Shown here in pieces: positions 6,223 through 13,915 of a stretch of DNA of 14,888 bases. The DNA is from Clostridiales bacterium (GTDB lineage: Bacteria > Bacillota > Clostridia > Lachnospirales > Lachnospiraceae), in the NCBI GenBank assembly GCA_019420405.1, contig JAHZHF010000042.1, positions 1 through 14,888 on the forward strand, read 5' to 3'. The notes beneath the pieces were generated by a model. That model had not been told where the DNA came from. It did not search any database and worked only from the letters and a program-made list of their open reading frames with translations. A program made the position numbers and the translations under genes. The stretch's first letter is position 1, and each line of letters begins with the position of its first letter.

Positions 6223-7476
6223 TTAGTCCGGTTTCTTCGCAGTGTCCACGGTCTTCTCTTCGCCGTTTATGAGATTGACCATCTCGATCTTGTGGTCGTC
6301 TCTCAGATACAGAAGAGCCGCGGCTGACCTGCGTCTGGCATAAGCCTCGTATTTCTCACGTTCCTCCTCGGGCTCCCTCTTGATCAGTTCAATATTCCGT
6401 CCCTTTTCACGGAAATTTAAGGCCAGACGGATCGCCCCCGCCTCTGTGGCCTCCGTGTAGACGATGAGATTTCTCTGGATCGGCTGAACCGGGATGTTCT
6501 GGCGTCTGAGCGCGCTCATCAGCTCATCCAGAATTACGGCGAAACCGATGGAAGGTGTGTTCTTTCCGAATTTCTCCAGAAGATGGTCATACCTTCCTCC
6601 GCGGACAACCGCGTCTCCGGTTCCGTATGTATACGCCCGGAAAATGATTCCGGTATAATATCCGTAAGTTCCGCTCATGCTCATATCAAATATAATATGA
6701 TCCGCGGCGCCGTACAGTTTAAGCAGCCGGTAAATCTGCTGCAGCCGCACTACCGCCCGGCGTGCCCTCGCGTCGGGAGCTGCTTTCAGTGCCTGCTCCA
6801 GGATCTCCTCGCCTCCGGTCAGTTCGGGGAGAAGCCGGAAGGAATCCCGGACGTTCTTCTTGACGCTGCATCCCTCGAGGAGCTCATCGACGCCAAAGAA
6901 ATTCCGGTTTGTAATCAGGGTGCGGACTTCCCCGCTCTGTTCCTCATTCAGATCAGCCGCGTCCAGAAGACTCTGGATAAAGTCGGCATGACCTACGCTG
7001 ATCTGAAATTCTTTTAACCCGACTTTCTTTAAACTGTCCGCAACCATGGCGACCAGCTCCGCGTCCGCTTCGATGGAGTCCAGTCCGATCAGCTCGGCTC
7101 CGAGCTGGGTATTCTCCTTTAAGCGTCCCTGATAACTCGAATGGTTGATGAATGTATTCCCCGCATAACAGAGACGGACCGGGAAATCTTCCTCCTCAAA
7201 GAGCGTGGCTGCCGCCCTTGCAACCGAGGGGGTGATATCCGGACGCAGAGACAGGATATTACCGTCCCGGTCAAAAAATTTGTACAGCTCCTGCGTTGTG
7301 GCAGAGCCGATCTCCTTGCGGAAAACATCGTAATATTCATAGGTGGGCGTCTGTATGTCCTGATATCCATACAGATGCAGTACTGTTTCAAGCTTTTTCT
7401 GAATTGCAAGTTTTGATTCACATTCTCTGCCGTAGATATCCCTGACTCCTTCCGGAGTATGAAGTTTCTGTTCCAT
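6223..7476 (-). CDS. hisZ: ATP phosphoribosyltransferase regulatory subunit HisZ
   Basis: A 417-residue paralogue of the histidyl-tRNA synthetase catalytic core that does not charge tRNA but activates short HisG. The class II motifs resemble HisRS: TPEGVRDIYGRE (7-18), LRPDITPSVARAAA (77-90), AELIG (127-131), then a GYYTGIIFRAYTYG segment and GGRYDHLLEKFG near residue 300. The order and the adjacent short hisG favour HisZ over true HisS. A C-terminal stretch of about 90 residues (from about 328) resembles a reduced anticodon-binding-like domain. The first gene of the operon, it starts 6 nt after an AAAGGGG. Its leader holds a strong promoter and an inverted repeat. Confidence 0.93.
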   Translation of the reverse strand: MEQKLHTPEGVRDIYGRECESKLAIQKKLETVLHLYGYQDIQTPTYEYYDVFRKEIGSATTQELYKFFDRDGNILSLRPDITPSVARAAATLFEEEDFPVRLCYAGNTFINHSSYQGRLKENTQLGAELIGLDSIEADAELVAMVADSLKKVGLKEFQISVGHADFIQSLLDAADLNEEQSGEVRTLITNRNFFGVDELLEGCSVKKNVRDSFRLLPELTGGEEILEQALKAAPDARARRAVVRLQQIYRLLKLYGAADHIIFDMSMSGTYGYYTGIIFRAYTYGTGDAVVRGGRYDHLLEKFGKNTPSIGFAVILDELMSALRRQNIPVQPIQRNLIVYTEATEAGAIRLALNFREKGRNIELIKREPEEEREKYEAYARRRSAAALLYLRDDHKIEMVNLINGEEKTVDTAKKPD

Positions 7477-7492
7477 AAGATGCCCCTTTCAC

Positions 7493-7514
7493 TTTAATGT
7501 GCTAATGCATTAAA
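7493..7514 (-). promoter_or_regulatory. Candidate operator: AT-rich inverted repeat in the hisZ leader
   Basis: The 7-bp arms TTTAATG (7493-7499) and CATTAAA (7508-7514) form a perfect inverted repeat around an 8-bp centre. The right part also contains the 10-bp palindrome TAATGCATTA (7503-7512). It lies at about +5 to +26 relative to the predicted start of transcription, where a bound repressor would block initiation or early elongation. The pentamer TAATG occurs twice, 8 bp apart. From general knowledge, some Gram-positive his operons are controlled by a TrpR-family repressor called HisR; whether this is its site is inference. As RNA the arms give only a weak AU-rich hairpin. Confidence 0.5.
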
Positions 7515-7524
7515 TTTCTCTGAT

Positions 7525-7553
7525 ATTATACGGAGTTTCTTTTCTTCTGTCAA
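7525..7553 (-). promoter_or_regulatory. Consensus sigma-A promoter of the his operon
   Basis: The minus strand reads TTGACA (7553-7548), a 17-bp spacer, then TATAAT (7530-7525): exact matches to both housekeeping hexamers at optimal spacing. The predicted start is near 7518, giving a leader of about 42 nt before the hisZ ATG. The -35 box lies 13 nt after the recU stop, and no GC-rich hairpin plus T-run separates the two genes, so read-through from the upstream operon is possible too. Such a strong promoter implies that control comes from a repressor or from feedback on the enzyme and not from a weak start. Confidence 0.9.
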
Positions 7554-7566
7554 TCCCTTTCCGCAA

Positions 7567-8097
7567 CTACCTCAGATCCAGGTCTTTCTGCACGGCCTCC
7601 AGGTACGGCACGAAATAGCCGTTTTTCAGCTCCATGAACCAGCCGGGTTCCAGTTCGTCATACCGTATGCTCTTGCGCCCTCCGGCGGCAGCCCGGTCCC
7701 AGAATTTCCGGATCTGTTCGTATCGCATATAGTAGAGCTCATTCCGTGTACTGTAATAAATGAGAAAAAAGGCGATTCCGCCCTGTTTTTCAAACTTTCT
7801 CATAAATTCCATCTGGTGTTCGTGCACGTTCTGGAGCGGGAAGGTGTCTGCCCGGCATTCCTTTGCGTCAAAGCAGAGCGGGATTCCCTGCACTGCTCCG
7901 ATATAGTCCACGGTACTGGCCTTGTCAAAATAAGCCAGGGTAATATGACGGTGCTCCTGATCGATCTGAACAGGAGTGATCGGAGTCGGGATCTTCTGGA
8001 TCAACGCCAGTCCCATCTCCGAGTATCTGTCGTTCGTCCGGTTGACGAACTCCTCCAGGGTGGAGCCTCTCAGTCCTCTTGAATTCCATGTCGCCAT
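7567..8097 (-). CDS. recU: Holliday junction resolvase RecU
   Basis: A 176-residue endonuclease of the Gram-positive RecU family, which cuts four-way DNA junctions during recombinational repair and chromosome segregation. Recognisable segments are WNSRGLRGSTLEEFVNRTN (4-22), KIPTPITPVQID (35-46), STVDYIGAVQG (61-71), FDAKE (76-80), FPLQNVHEHQ (86-95) and AAGGRKSIRY (137-146). Asp64, Asp77 and Lys79 lie at the nuclease active-site positions; Asp77 replaces the Glu of the Bacillus enzyme. The ATG at 8097 has AAGGAG 10 nt upstream, which supports a 28-nt overlap with the preceding pseudouridine synthase gene. In bacilli recU usually sits beside a penicillin-binding protein gene; here it ends an operon of RNA-modification genes. 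Confidence 0.92.
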   Translation of the reverse strand: MATWNSRGLRGSTLEEFVNRTNDRYSEMGLALIQKIPTPITPVQIDQEHRHITLAYFDKASTVDYIGAVQGIPLCFDAKECRADTFPLQNVHEHQMEFMRKFEKQGGIAFFLIYYSTRNELYYMRYEQIRKFWDRAAAGGRKSIRYDELEPGWFMELKNGYFVPYLEAVQKDLDLR

Positions 8098-9131
8098 CCT
8101 GTCTTCACTCCTTTATCCCTGCATATTTTCTCAAAAAGCGGCGGAAGCGGCGCTGTGATCTCCATCCCGGAAATCCCGGCAAGCGCTGCCCCCCGGCCCG
8201 TACAGTCCGGGATACACAGTCTGGCCGCATGGAGAAGCTGGGAGGAAAGCCCCCAGTTCTTCCGGTAACTGTCGTTTATTGCCCGGTTTCCGTATTTGTA
8301 GTCCCCGATAATAGGATGCCCTTCCGAGGCCAGATGTGCACGAATCTGGTGGGTACGTCCCGTAATCAGATGCACCTCGAGCAGGGTCACGCCGTCCCCG
8401 GTCTTGAGCGGATGGTACTCCGTCTCAATCCGTGCAGAACCTTTTATCTCTTCCTGCATCACCGTAACCCGGTTTTTCCTTTCATCTTTTACAAGCCATC
8501 CGCTGATCCGTTTTTCATCGGTAAGAATCCCGTTTACGAGACAGAGGTAATATTTTTTCATGCTCCTCTCCCGGAACATCTTTCCCAGCTCCTGCAATGC
8601 CCCAAGAGTCTTCCCTGCTGCGACAATGCCGCTTGTATTCCGGTCCAGCCGGTTGCATACGGCAGGGTGGAACGTCCTAAGCTCGTCGCGGGTGATCTGT
8701 CCCGAATCCAGAAGATAGGCGGTCAGATACTCCACGAGGGAGACGTCTCCGGGAGATGCCTTCTGGGAGAGCATTCCCACAGGCTTGTTTATAAAAATTG
8801 TATGCGCATCCTCATATAATATGTCAAGCTGTCCGTTTTCCGGTTTCGGCCGCTTCGGTAATTTCCCAGATCCCGGCGCTGCATTTTTCTGTGACGCGTC
8901 CGATGCCCGGAAGGAAGAAAACTTGTCGATCGTATCATCCGACAGAAACAGTTTCACCGTATCCCCCACGGAGAGCATTTCATTGCCGGCGGCTTTCTTC
9001 CCGTTCAGAGTGATGTTTTTCTTCCGGAGCATCTTATAGAAAAAGCTCTTCGGAGCAAGATCCATATATTTCCCGAGAAATTTGTCCAGGCGCTGGCCTG
9101 CTTCGTTCGGGCGGATAGTCAGTTCTTTCAT
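8070..9131 (-). CDS. RluA-family pseudouridine synthase
   Basis: A 353-residue enzyme that converts specific uridines in RNA (most likely 23S rRNA, as RluC/RluD do) to pseudouridine. An S4 RNA-binding domain fills residues about 12-62 (QRLDKFLGKYM, then NGKKA). A polar linker rich in Ser, Lys and Pro (about 71-100) follows, then the catalytic domain. The signature CNRLDRNTSG (159-168) carries the catalytic Asp163, and GRTHQIRAHLASEGHPIIGD (258-277) is the second family motif. The last dozen residues (TGWRHGIQED) lie in the region shared with recU. The ribosome binding site before the ATG is weak. The exact target position cannot be told from sequence alone, so no rluC/rluD symbol is given. 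Confidence 0.92.
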   Translation of the reverse strand: MKELTIRPNEAGQRLDKFLGKYMDLAPKSFFYKMLRKKNITLNGKKAAGNEMLSVGDTVKLFLSDDTIDKFSSFRASDASQKNAAPGSGKLPKRPKPENGQLDILYEDAHTIFINKPVGMLSQKASPGDVSLVEYLTAYLLDSGQITRDELRTFHPAVCNRLDRNTSGIVAAGKTLGALQELGKMFRERSMKKYYLCLVNGILTDEKRISGWLVKDERKNRVTVMQEEIKGSARIETEYHPLKTGDGVTLLEVHLITGRTHQIRAHLASEGHPIIGDYKYGNRAINDSYRKNWGLSSQLLHAARLCIPDCTGRGAALAGISGMEITAPLPPLFEKICRDKGVKTGWRHGIQED

Positions 9132-9167
9132 AACAGATGTCTGCTCACTTTCTAATTCGGTCTGCCG

Positions 9168-9746
9168 CTACATGGACAGGGTGAGGATCAGTGCCCTCAC
9201 TTCCTCTTCCAGTGCTTTCGTGTCCTCTTTCTCTACGGCGGCGATATTGTCAAGCCCCTCCGCCCTTGTGATAAAAGGACGATATTCATTCAGAATCCGG
9301 ACCTTCAGGCCGGAATACTTATTTTCTTTTAAATTCGCCGAAATATGGTTTGCCAGTTCTTTCACATCCACCTTGCTGTAGTGCGTGTAGCCGAAGATGT
9401 TGTGGCCGGAGATCACGATGCAGTCCAGCGGCATAATGTGCTCTCTGCTGGTGATCACCATATCATAGGCAGCAGTCAGGTGCCCGGTCTTGCTTTCGAT
9501 CTCCTCTGCCAGTTTCGGATCTATGGACTTGTAAGGGAAACGGGTAATGACTCCCACCAGCGCCTTGGATGCCGGAAGACACCCGAGGATCGCCACTACA
9601 GTCAGGAGATTCAGCCTTGTCCCGGTCTGAAAATATCCCAGGAAAAAGATCGCCGCTACGATGCCAAAGTAGACGACAGTCCGTATGATCTCAACTTTTT
9701 TCTTATAATCCAGATAACCTGGCGTGCCTTTTTGTACTTTCTTCAT
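9168..9746 (-). CDS. Two-TM membrane protein of unknown function
   Basis: I do not recognise a named family. The 192-residue product starts with a short basic segment (MKKVQKGTPGYLDYKKK) and has two hydrophobic helices, about 21-38 (IRTVVYFGIVAAIFFLGYF) and about 46-67 (NLLTVVAILGCLPASKALVGV). A soluble part of about 125 residues follows, with alternating strands and helices (DMVITSREHIMPLDCIVISG, then ANHISANLKENK). By charge, the N-terminus and the soluble domain probably face the cytoplasm. There is no signal peptide or catalytic motif. GAGGAG lies 11 nt upstream of the ATG. It is placed between the dehydrogenase and the RluA-family gene, 31 and 36 nt from them, so it is probably in the same transcript. 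Confidence 0.8.
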   Translation of the reverse strand: MKKVQKGTPGYLDYKKKVEIIRTVVYFGIVAAIFFLGYFQTGTRLNLLTVVAILGCLPASKALVGVITRFPYKSIDPKLAEEIESKTGHLTAAYDMVITSREHIMPLDCIVISGHNIFGYTHYSKVDVKELANHISANLKENKYSGLKVRILNEYRPFITRAEGLDNIAAVEKEDTKALEEEVRALILTLSM

Positions 9747-9777
9747 TCTGTTATTAACTCCTCTGTTCAGCCATATG

Positions 9778-10545
9778 CTATTCTGTCATGAATTCTTCTG
9801 CCTGCAGGATCAGGCTGTGGGGGATCAGCTTCGTCCCCAGACGTACCGTTTTCATCGCGGCGCCATAGACGGACAGGCTTTTCCTTTTTCTGCTGTCCTT
9901 TAACGCTCTGTGGACTACCCTGGACGGTCTGGCAAGGGTCAGCTTCTTAAGCGGACTTGTAAGCGGCCCGCTGACGTCGAAAAACTCTGTGTTTACAGGC
10001 CCCGGGCATACTGCCGTGACAGAGATGCCCCGGTATTTGAGCTCTGCTCCCAGCGCCCGGGAGAAGCTTAAAACATAGGATTTGGTGGCAGCGTAGACCG
10101 CGAATCCCGGCTGCGGACAGAATGCGGCTGCTGAGGCCAGATTTATGATCCGGCTGCCACATCCCATATAGGGAAGCGTCATCTGTGTCATCCGCGTCAG
10201 TGCACGGCAGTTCAGATCCACCATATCTGTCTGAATCTTCCGGCCATCCTCCGCAATATCAGAAAATGTCCCGGATTTTCCGAACCCGGCTGCATTGACC
10301 AGCATACGCACGTCGGGGGAAAGCTCCCTGAGCGTCCTGTGGTACTCCTTATAGACCGGTTTCTTCATCAGATCTCCGACAAAGATCCTTAAAGGAACAC
10401 GACTCTCCTCGTTTAAAAGCTCCAGCCGCTCCTTACGGCGGGCGATCACCCAGATCTCGTCCAGATTCCGGTAAAAGTATCCAAGCTGCATGACAAACTC
10501 CCGCCCCATCCCGGATGAGGCCCCTGTTACAACTGCGATTCTCAT
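9778..10545 (-). CDS. Short-chain dehydrogenase/reductase (classical SDR)
   Basis: A 255-residue NAD(P)-dependent oxidoreductase with the classical SDR pattern: cofactor motif TGASSGMG (7-14), NAAG (84-87), Asn112, Ser138, and the active-site YAATK with Tyr151 and Lys155, followed by CPGPVNTEF (180-188). Basic residues after strand 2 (IARRKER, 34-40) suggest NADP(H) preference. The C-terminal 60 residues, with basic stretches such as DSRKRKSLS, resemble the YqjQ/DltE-like subgroup. The physiological substrate is unknown. It starts 21 nt after ygiQ with GAGG about 9 nt upstream, and probably belongs to the same long operon. Confidence 0.88.
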   Translation of the reverse strand: MRIAVVTGASSGMGREFVMQLGYFYRNLDEIWVIARRKERLELLNEESRVPLRIFVGDLMKKPVYKEYHRTLRELSPDVRMLVNAAGFGKSGTFSDIAEDGRKIQTDMVDLNCRALTRMTQMTLPYMGCGSRIINLASAAAFCPQPGFAVYAATKSYVLSFSRALGAELKYRGISVTAVCPGPVNTEFFDVSGPLTSPLKKLTLARPSRVVHRALKDSRKRKSLSVYGAAMKTVRLGTKLIPHSLILQAEEFMTE

Positions 10546-10566
10546 ATGATTGCACCTCTTTTCAGA

Positions 10567-12489
10567 TCACTTTTTCTTATGTACATTGCGGATTGTTTTT
10601 TTCTTCCGTGGCTTGCTTTGCGAAGCTTTTGCAGCGGTTCTTCCTGCCGCTGTGCCTAAGCGGCCCTCCGAAGCGGCATTTCCCCCTCGCCCTCCCCGCG
10701 GACGGATCAGGCATTTTGGCCCGTATCCGATGAGATCCATGCGCCCCGCTTTCTCCAACGCTTCGTAAACCAGATCATAGAGCTTCGGATTCCGGTACTG
10801 GATCAACGCCCTCTGCATCGCCTTTTCATGCGGATTTTTCGGCACATATACCGGTTTCATTGTCCGCGGGTCCAGTCCGGTATAGTACATACATGTCGAC
10901 AGGGTGGAGGGCGTCGGATAGAAATCCTGCACCTGCTCCGGCATATAACCGAGATCCCTGCAGTATTCCGCCAGTTCAACCGCCTCTTTCAGCGTAGAAC
11001 CGGGATGAGAGGACATCAGGTAGGGAACAAGATACTGCTTCTTCCCGATCCGCTCATTCATCTTCCCAAACTGGCGGGTGAACTCATCGTACACGCTGCG
11101 CTTCGGTTTCCCCATCAGGGCGAGCACAGGATCTGCCACATGTTCGGGAGCAACTTTGAGCTGTCCGCTCACATGATACTCGCAGAGTTCTTTCAAGAAC
11201 TCATGCTTTTTGTCCGCCAGCAGATAGTCAAAGCGGATACCCGAGCGGATGAATACCTTTTTCACTCCGGGGATATCCCGCAGTTTTTTCAGCAGGCTGA
11301 CATAGTCGCTGTGATCCGCATCCAGATTCGGACACGGCTTCGGCCACAGGCACTGTCTGTTTCTGCACACGCCGTGCTCTATCTGTTTCTTGCAGGACGG
11401 GTGGCGGAAATTGGCGGTAGGCCCGCCCACATCGTGAATGTATCCCTTGAAGTCCGGCTCTTGGGTGATCTGCTCCGCCTCCCGGATGAGAGACTCATGA
11501 CTTCTGACCTGTACGATTCTTCCCTGATGGAAGGTAAGCGCACAGAAGCTGCATCCGCCGAAGCACCCCCTGCTGCTGATCAGGCTGAAACGGATCTCCG
11601 AGATAGCCGGAATACCGCCCTTCACTTCGTATGACGGATGATATGTCCTTGTGTAAGGAAGGCTGTATACATCGTCCATCTCCATCGTACTGAGAGGCTT
11701 TGCAGGCGGATTCTGCACGACAAAGAGATGCTCTGAATAAGGTTCCGCAAGCCTCTTCCCATTGAATGCGTCCGTATTGATATACTGGGTATAGAAGCTG
11801 GACGCATAGTTCCTTTTATCAGCCTTGAGCTCCTCAAAGGAAGGGAGGAACTCTGCATCCCCGATTCTCTCCCGGTCTTTCACCTTCACCACAGTGCCGT
11901 CAATATAGGTCAGCTCCTCTACGGGGATTCCCGCATCCAGCGCTTCCGCAATCTCCACAATCGAGCGTTCTCCCATACCATAGGAGATCATATCCGCCCC
12001 GGAATCAAGGAGCACCGATCGTTTGAGCCTGTCAGACCAGTAATCATAGTGCGCCATCCTCCGAAGACTGGCCTCGATGCCTCCCAGGATAACCGGTGTC
12101 TTTTTATAAGTCTGCCGGATCAGATTGCCGTACACAGTACAGGCGTAATCCGGCCGTTTCCCCATCTCGCCTCCCGGCGTGTAGGCGTCAGTCCTCCGCC
12201 GCTTCTTTGACACGGAGTAATGATTTACCATTGAGTCCATATTTCCCGCGGAGACGAGGAAACCGAGCCTGGGTTCTCCGAACACGGAGACGCTCTCCGG
12301 ATTCTTCCAGTCCGGCTGGGAGATGATCCCGACCTTAAATCCCCGGGACTCGAGAACCCTGCTGATCACCGCATGTCCGAACGACGGATGATCCACATAT
12401 CCGTCCCCGATGATATAGACGAAATCTACCTGATCCCATCCCCGTGCTTCCATATCCGCTCTGCTGACCGGTAAAAACTGCTGTTCCAT
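10567..12489 (-). CDS. YgiQ family radical SAM protein
   Basis: A 640-residue protein of the YgiQ (UPF0313) family. The radical SAM cluster motif CFGGCSFC is at residues 309-316 (Cys309, Cys313, Cys316), within SSRGCFGGCSFCALTFHQGR. It is preceded by a cobalamin-binding-like N-terminal region typical of the family (IGDGYVDHPSFGHAVISRVL, ILGGIEASLRR). A 4Fe-4S cluster should cleave S-adenosylmethionine; the substrate is unknown. The C-terminus ends in a Gly/Arg/Lys-rich tail of about 45 residues. The frame is open to an ATG at 12507, but 12489 is preferred: AGAGGA lies 6 nt before it and the ATG overlaps the preceding stop as TAATG, so it is coupled to the HAD gene. Length agrees with Gram-positive members of the family. 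Confidence 0.9.
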   Translation of the reverse strand: MEQQFLPVSRADMEARGWDQVDFVYIIGDGYVDHPSFGHAVISRVLESRGFKVGIISQPDWKNPESVSVFGEPRLGFLVSAGNMDSMVNHYSVSKKRRRTDAYTPGGEMGKRPDYACTVYGNLIRQTYKKTPVILGGIEASLRRMAHYDYWSDRLKRSVLLDSGADMISYGMGERSIVEIAEALDAGIPVEELTYIDGTVVKVKDRERIGDAEFLPSFEELKADKRNYASSFYTQYINTDAFNGKRLAEPYSEHLFVVQNPPAKPLSTMEMDDVYSLPYTRTYHPSYEVKGGIPAISEIRFSLISSRGCFGGCSFCALTFHQGRIVQVRSHESLIREAEQITQEPDFKGYIHDVGGPTANFRHPSCKKQIEHGVCRNRQCLWPKPCPNLDADHSDYVSLLKKLRDIPGVKKVFIRSGIRFDYLLADKKHEFLKELCEYHVSGQLKVAPEHVADPVLALMGKPKRSVYDEFTRQFGKMNERIGKKQYLVPYLMSSHPGSTLKEAVELAEYCRDLGYMPEQVQDFYPTPSTLSTCMYYTGLDPRTMKPVYVPKNPHEKAMQRALIQYRNPKLYDLVYEALEKAGRMDLIGYGPKCLIRPRGGRGGNAASEGRLGTAAGRTAAKASQSKPRKKKTIRNVHKKK

Positions 12490-13169
12490 TATCTGTCCTC
12501 TTTGCATCTTTCATATGTTCCGTTTAATATTTCATAAAAATCCCGGATAAAATAGTCGGCAAGCCGCTTCTTCTCTGATTCATCGGGCCTGGAGAACGGA
12601 TCGTCCACGGCACAGACTTCCATGCCCGCATTCTTCCCGGCCAGGATGCCGTTTGGAATATCCTCAAACACCAGGCATTCCTCCGGCCTGATGTGAAGAT
12701 CCTCCGCCACTTTCAGATATACATCAGGCGCCGGTTTCCCGGCCGCCACCTCGCAGGAAGTCCGGACAGAATCAAAATATTCCGTCAGGCCCCGGGCATT
12801 AAGCGCAGCGTCCGCAATCTCCCGGTTGTTGCTCGTAGCGATCCCGAGAAGAATCCCCTGCTTCTTCATCCTGTCAAGGAACTCCATGGCGCCGGGCTTT
12901 GGAAACACCTTTGTGGCGTACAGTTCAATGGTCATATCACGCCACTCCTCCTTTACCTGCTCCACGGTCCGGTTCAGTGTGTCAAACGTATCGACAAAAT
13001 ACTGCGCAGTCTCTGTATAACTCATTCCTTCGATATCCTTATGAAACGTCTCCGGTTCCGTCAGTCCGTACTTGTCCATATAGATCCGGTCCACCTCCGG
13101 CCAGATCCACATCGAATCAACCAGAGAGCCGTCCATATCAAAGATCACTGCTTTCTTTCCTCTCAGCAT
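12489..13169 (-). CDS. HAD superfamily hydrolase, subfamily IA
   Basis: A 226-residue phosphatase or phosphomutase of the beta-phosphoglucomutase-like group. Motif I is DMDGSLVDS (11-19) with nucleophile Asp11 and acid/base Asp13. Motif II is ATSNN (111-115, Ser113). Motif III Lys145 is in GKPAPD, and motif IV is FEDIPNG (168-174). An alpha-helical cap sits between motifs I and II (about 20-90). Members hydrolyse small phosphate esters such as sugar phosphates or nucleotides; specificity cannot be read from sequence. The start overlaps the rsuA-family stop by 7 nt, with AAGGAAG 8 nt upstream, and its stop overlaps the ygiQ start. Confidence 0.9.
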   Translation of the reverse strand: MLRGKKAVIFDMDGSLVDSMWIWPEVDRIYMDKYGLTEPETFHKDIEGMSYTETAQYFVDTFDTLNRTVEQVKEEWRDMTIELYATKVFPKPGAMEFLDRMKKQGILLGIATSNNREIADAALNARGLTEYFDSVRTSCEVAAGKPAPDVYLKVAEDLHIRPEECLVFEDIPNGILAGKNAGMEVCAVDDPFSRPDESEKKRLADYFIRDFYEILNGTYERCKEDR

Positions 13170-13915
13170 GATAACTGCTTCCTTTCCTGCTCATCAGATG
13201 CCTGCGTGTTCTTAAGTGCTTCCACTTCCTCCTGCGTCAGCTTCCTGTACTCACCCGGAGCGAGAGATTCGTCCAGAGAAAGCGGACCCATACGCAGACG
13301 TTTCAGATAGGTTACTTCTTTCCCCACCGCGTGAAACATCCGTTTCACCTGATGGAAGCGCCCTTCCTGAATCGTAACTTCCACCTCAGAACACTCTCCG
13401 GCCTGTAATATCTTGAGCATTGCAGGCATCGTAAGTTTCTCATCACCGATGTCCAGGCCCTGCCGGAACTTCGCGGCGTCTTCATCCTGCACCCGGCCGC
13501 GGACCCGCGCGAAATAGAGCTTGTCCACATGCTTTTTCGGTGAGAGAAGACGATGGGCGAGTTCTCCGTCGTTTGTGATCAGCAGAAGCCCTTCTGTATC
13601 CCGGTCCAGCCTTCCGACAGGAAAAAGCCCGTTTCCATTCTCTTTCTCCAGCAGGTCCACAACCGTGCGCTCCTTCTTGTCCTGAGCGGCAGAGATCACT
13701 CCCGCAGGCTTGTTTAACATATAATAACGGTATTTTTCATAAGATACGGCCTCTCCGCTGATTTCCACACAATCTGTCTCCGTATCAATCTTCATCTCCG
13801 GACGTTTAGCCGGGATACCATTTACCAGGACCGCGCCCCGGGCGATCTCCTTTTTCACCTGGCTTCGTGTCCCGCGTCCCATCTCCGATAAGTATTTGTC
13901 CAGTCTCAGCTTCAT
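13163..13915 (-). CDS. RsuA/RluB/RluE/RluF-family pseudouridine synthase
   Basis: A 250-residue enzyme that makes pseudouridine in rRNA. An S4 domain (MKLRLDKYLSEMGRGTRSQV, 1-20, to about 45) precedes the catalytic domain. Signature motifs are LNKPAGVISA (68-77), the catalytic GRLDRDTEG (101-109, Asp104) and EGRFHQVKRMF (184-194). Size and layout fit RsuA, which modifies 16S rRNA, slightly better than RluB, but the target is not certain. The ATG at 13915 is preferred over one at 13933. It begins the S4 domain directly and overlaps the preceding methyltransferase stop as ATGA; neither start has a strong ribosome binding site, which fits translational coupling. The neighbouring rRNA methyltransferase supports a role in ribosome maturation. 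Confidence 0.92.
   Translation of the reverse strand: MKLRLDKYLSEMGRGTRSQVKKEIARGAVLVNGIPAKRPEMKIDTETDCVEISGEAVSYEKYRYYMLNKPAGVISAAQDKKERTVVDLLEKENGNGLFPVGRLDRDTEGLLLITNDGELAHRLLSPKKHVDKLYFARVRGRVQDEDAAKFRQGLDIGDEKLTMPAMLKILQAGECSEVEVTIQEGRFHQVKRMFHAVGKEVTYLKRLRMGPLSLDESLAPGEYRKLTQEEVEALKNTQASDEQERKQLSC

Noticed and set aside
6223..7476. Histidyl-tRNA synthetase (hisS) instead of hisZ
   Set aside because: It directly precedes a short-form hisG in a his operon and lacks a normal-looking full anticodon-binding domain, so HisZ fits better.
7477..7566. T-box or his attenuator in the hisZ leader
   Set aside because: The predicted leader is only about 42 nt, with no specifier stem, no T-box core sequence and no His-codon leader peptide.
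8079..8819. 246-residue plus-strand open frame
   Set aside because: It lies opposite the RluA-family gene, whose motifs are clear on the minus strand; the plus-strand translation has no recognisable domain.
10828..11634. 268-residue plus-strand open frame
   Set aside because: It is antisense to the radical SAM region of the YgiQ-family gene and its composition (many His, Arg, Leu) is that of a shadow frame.
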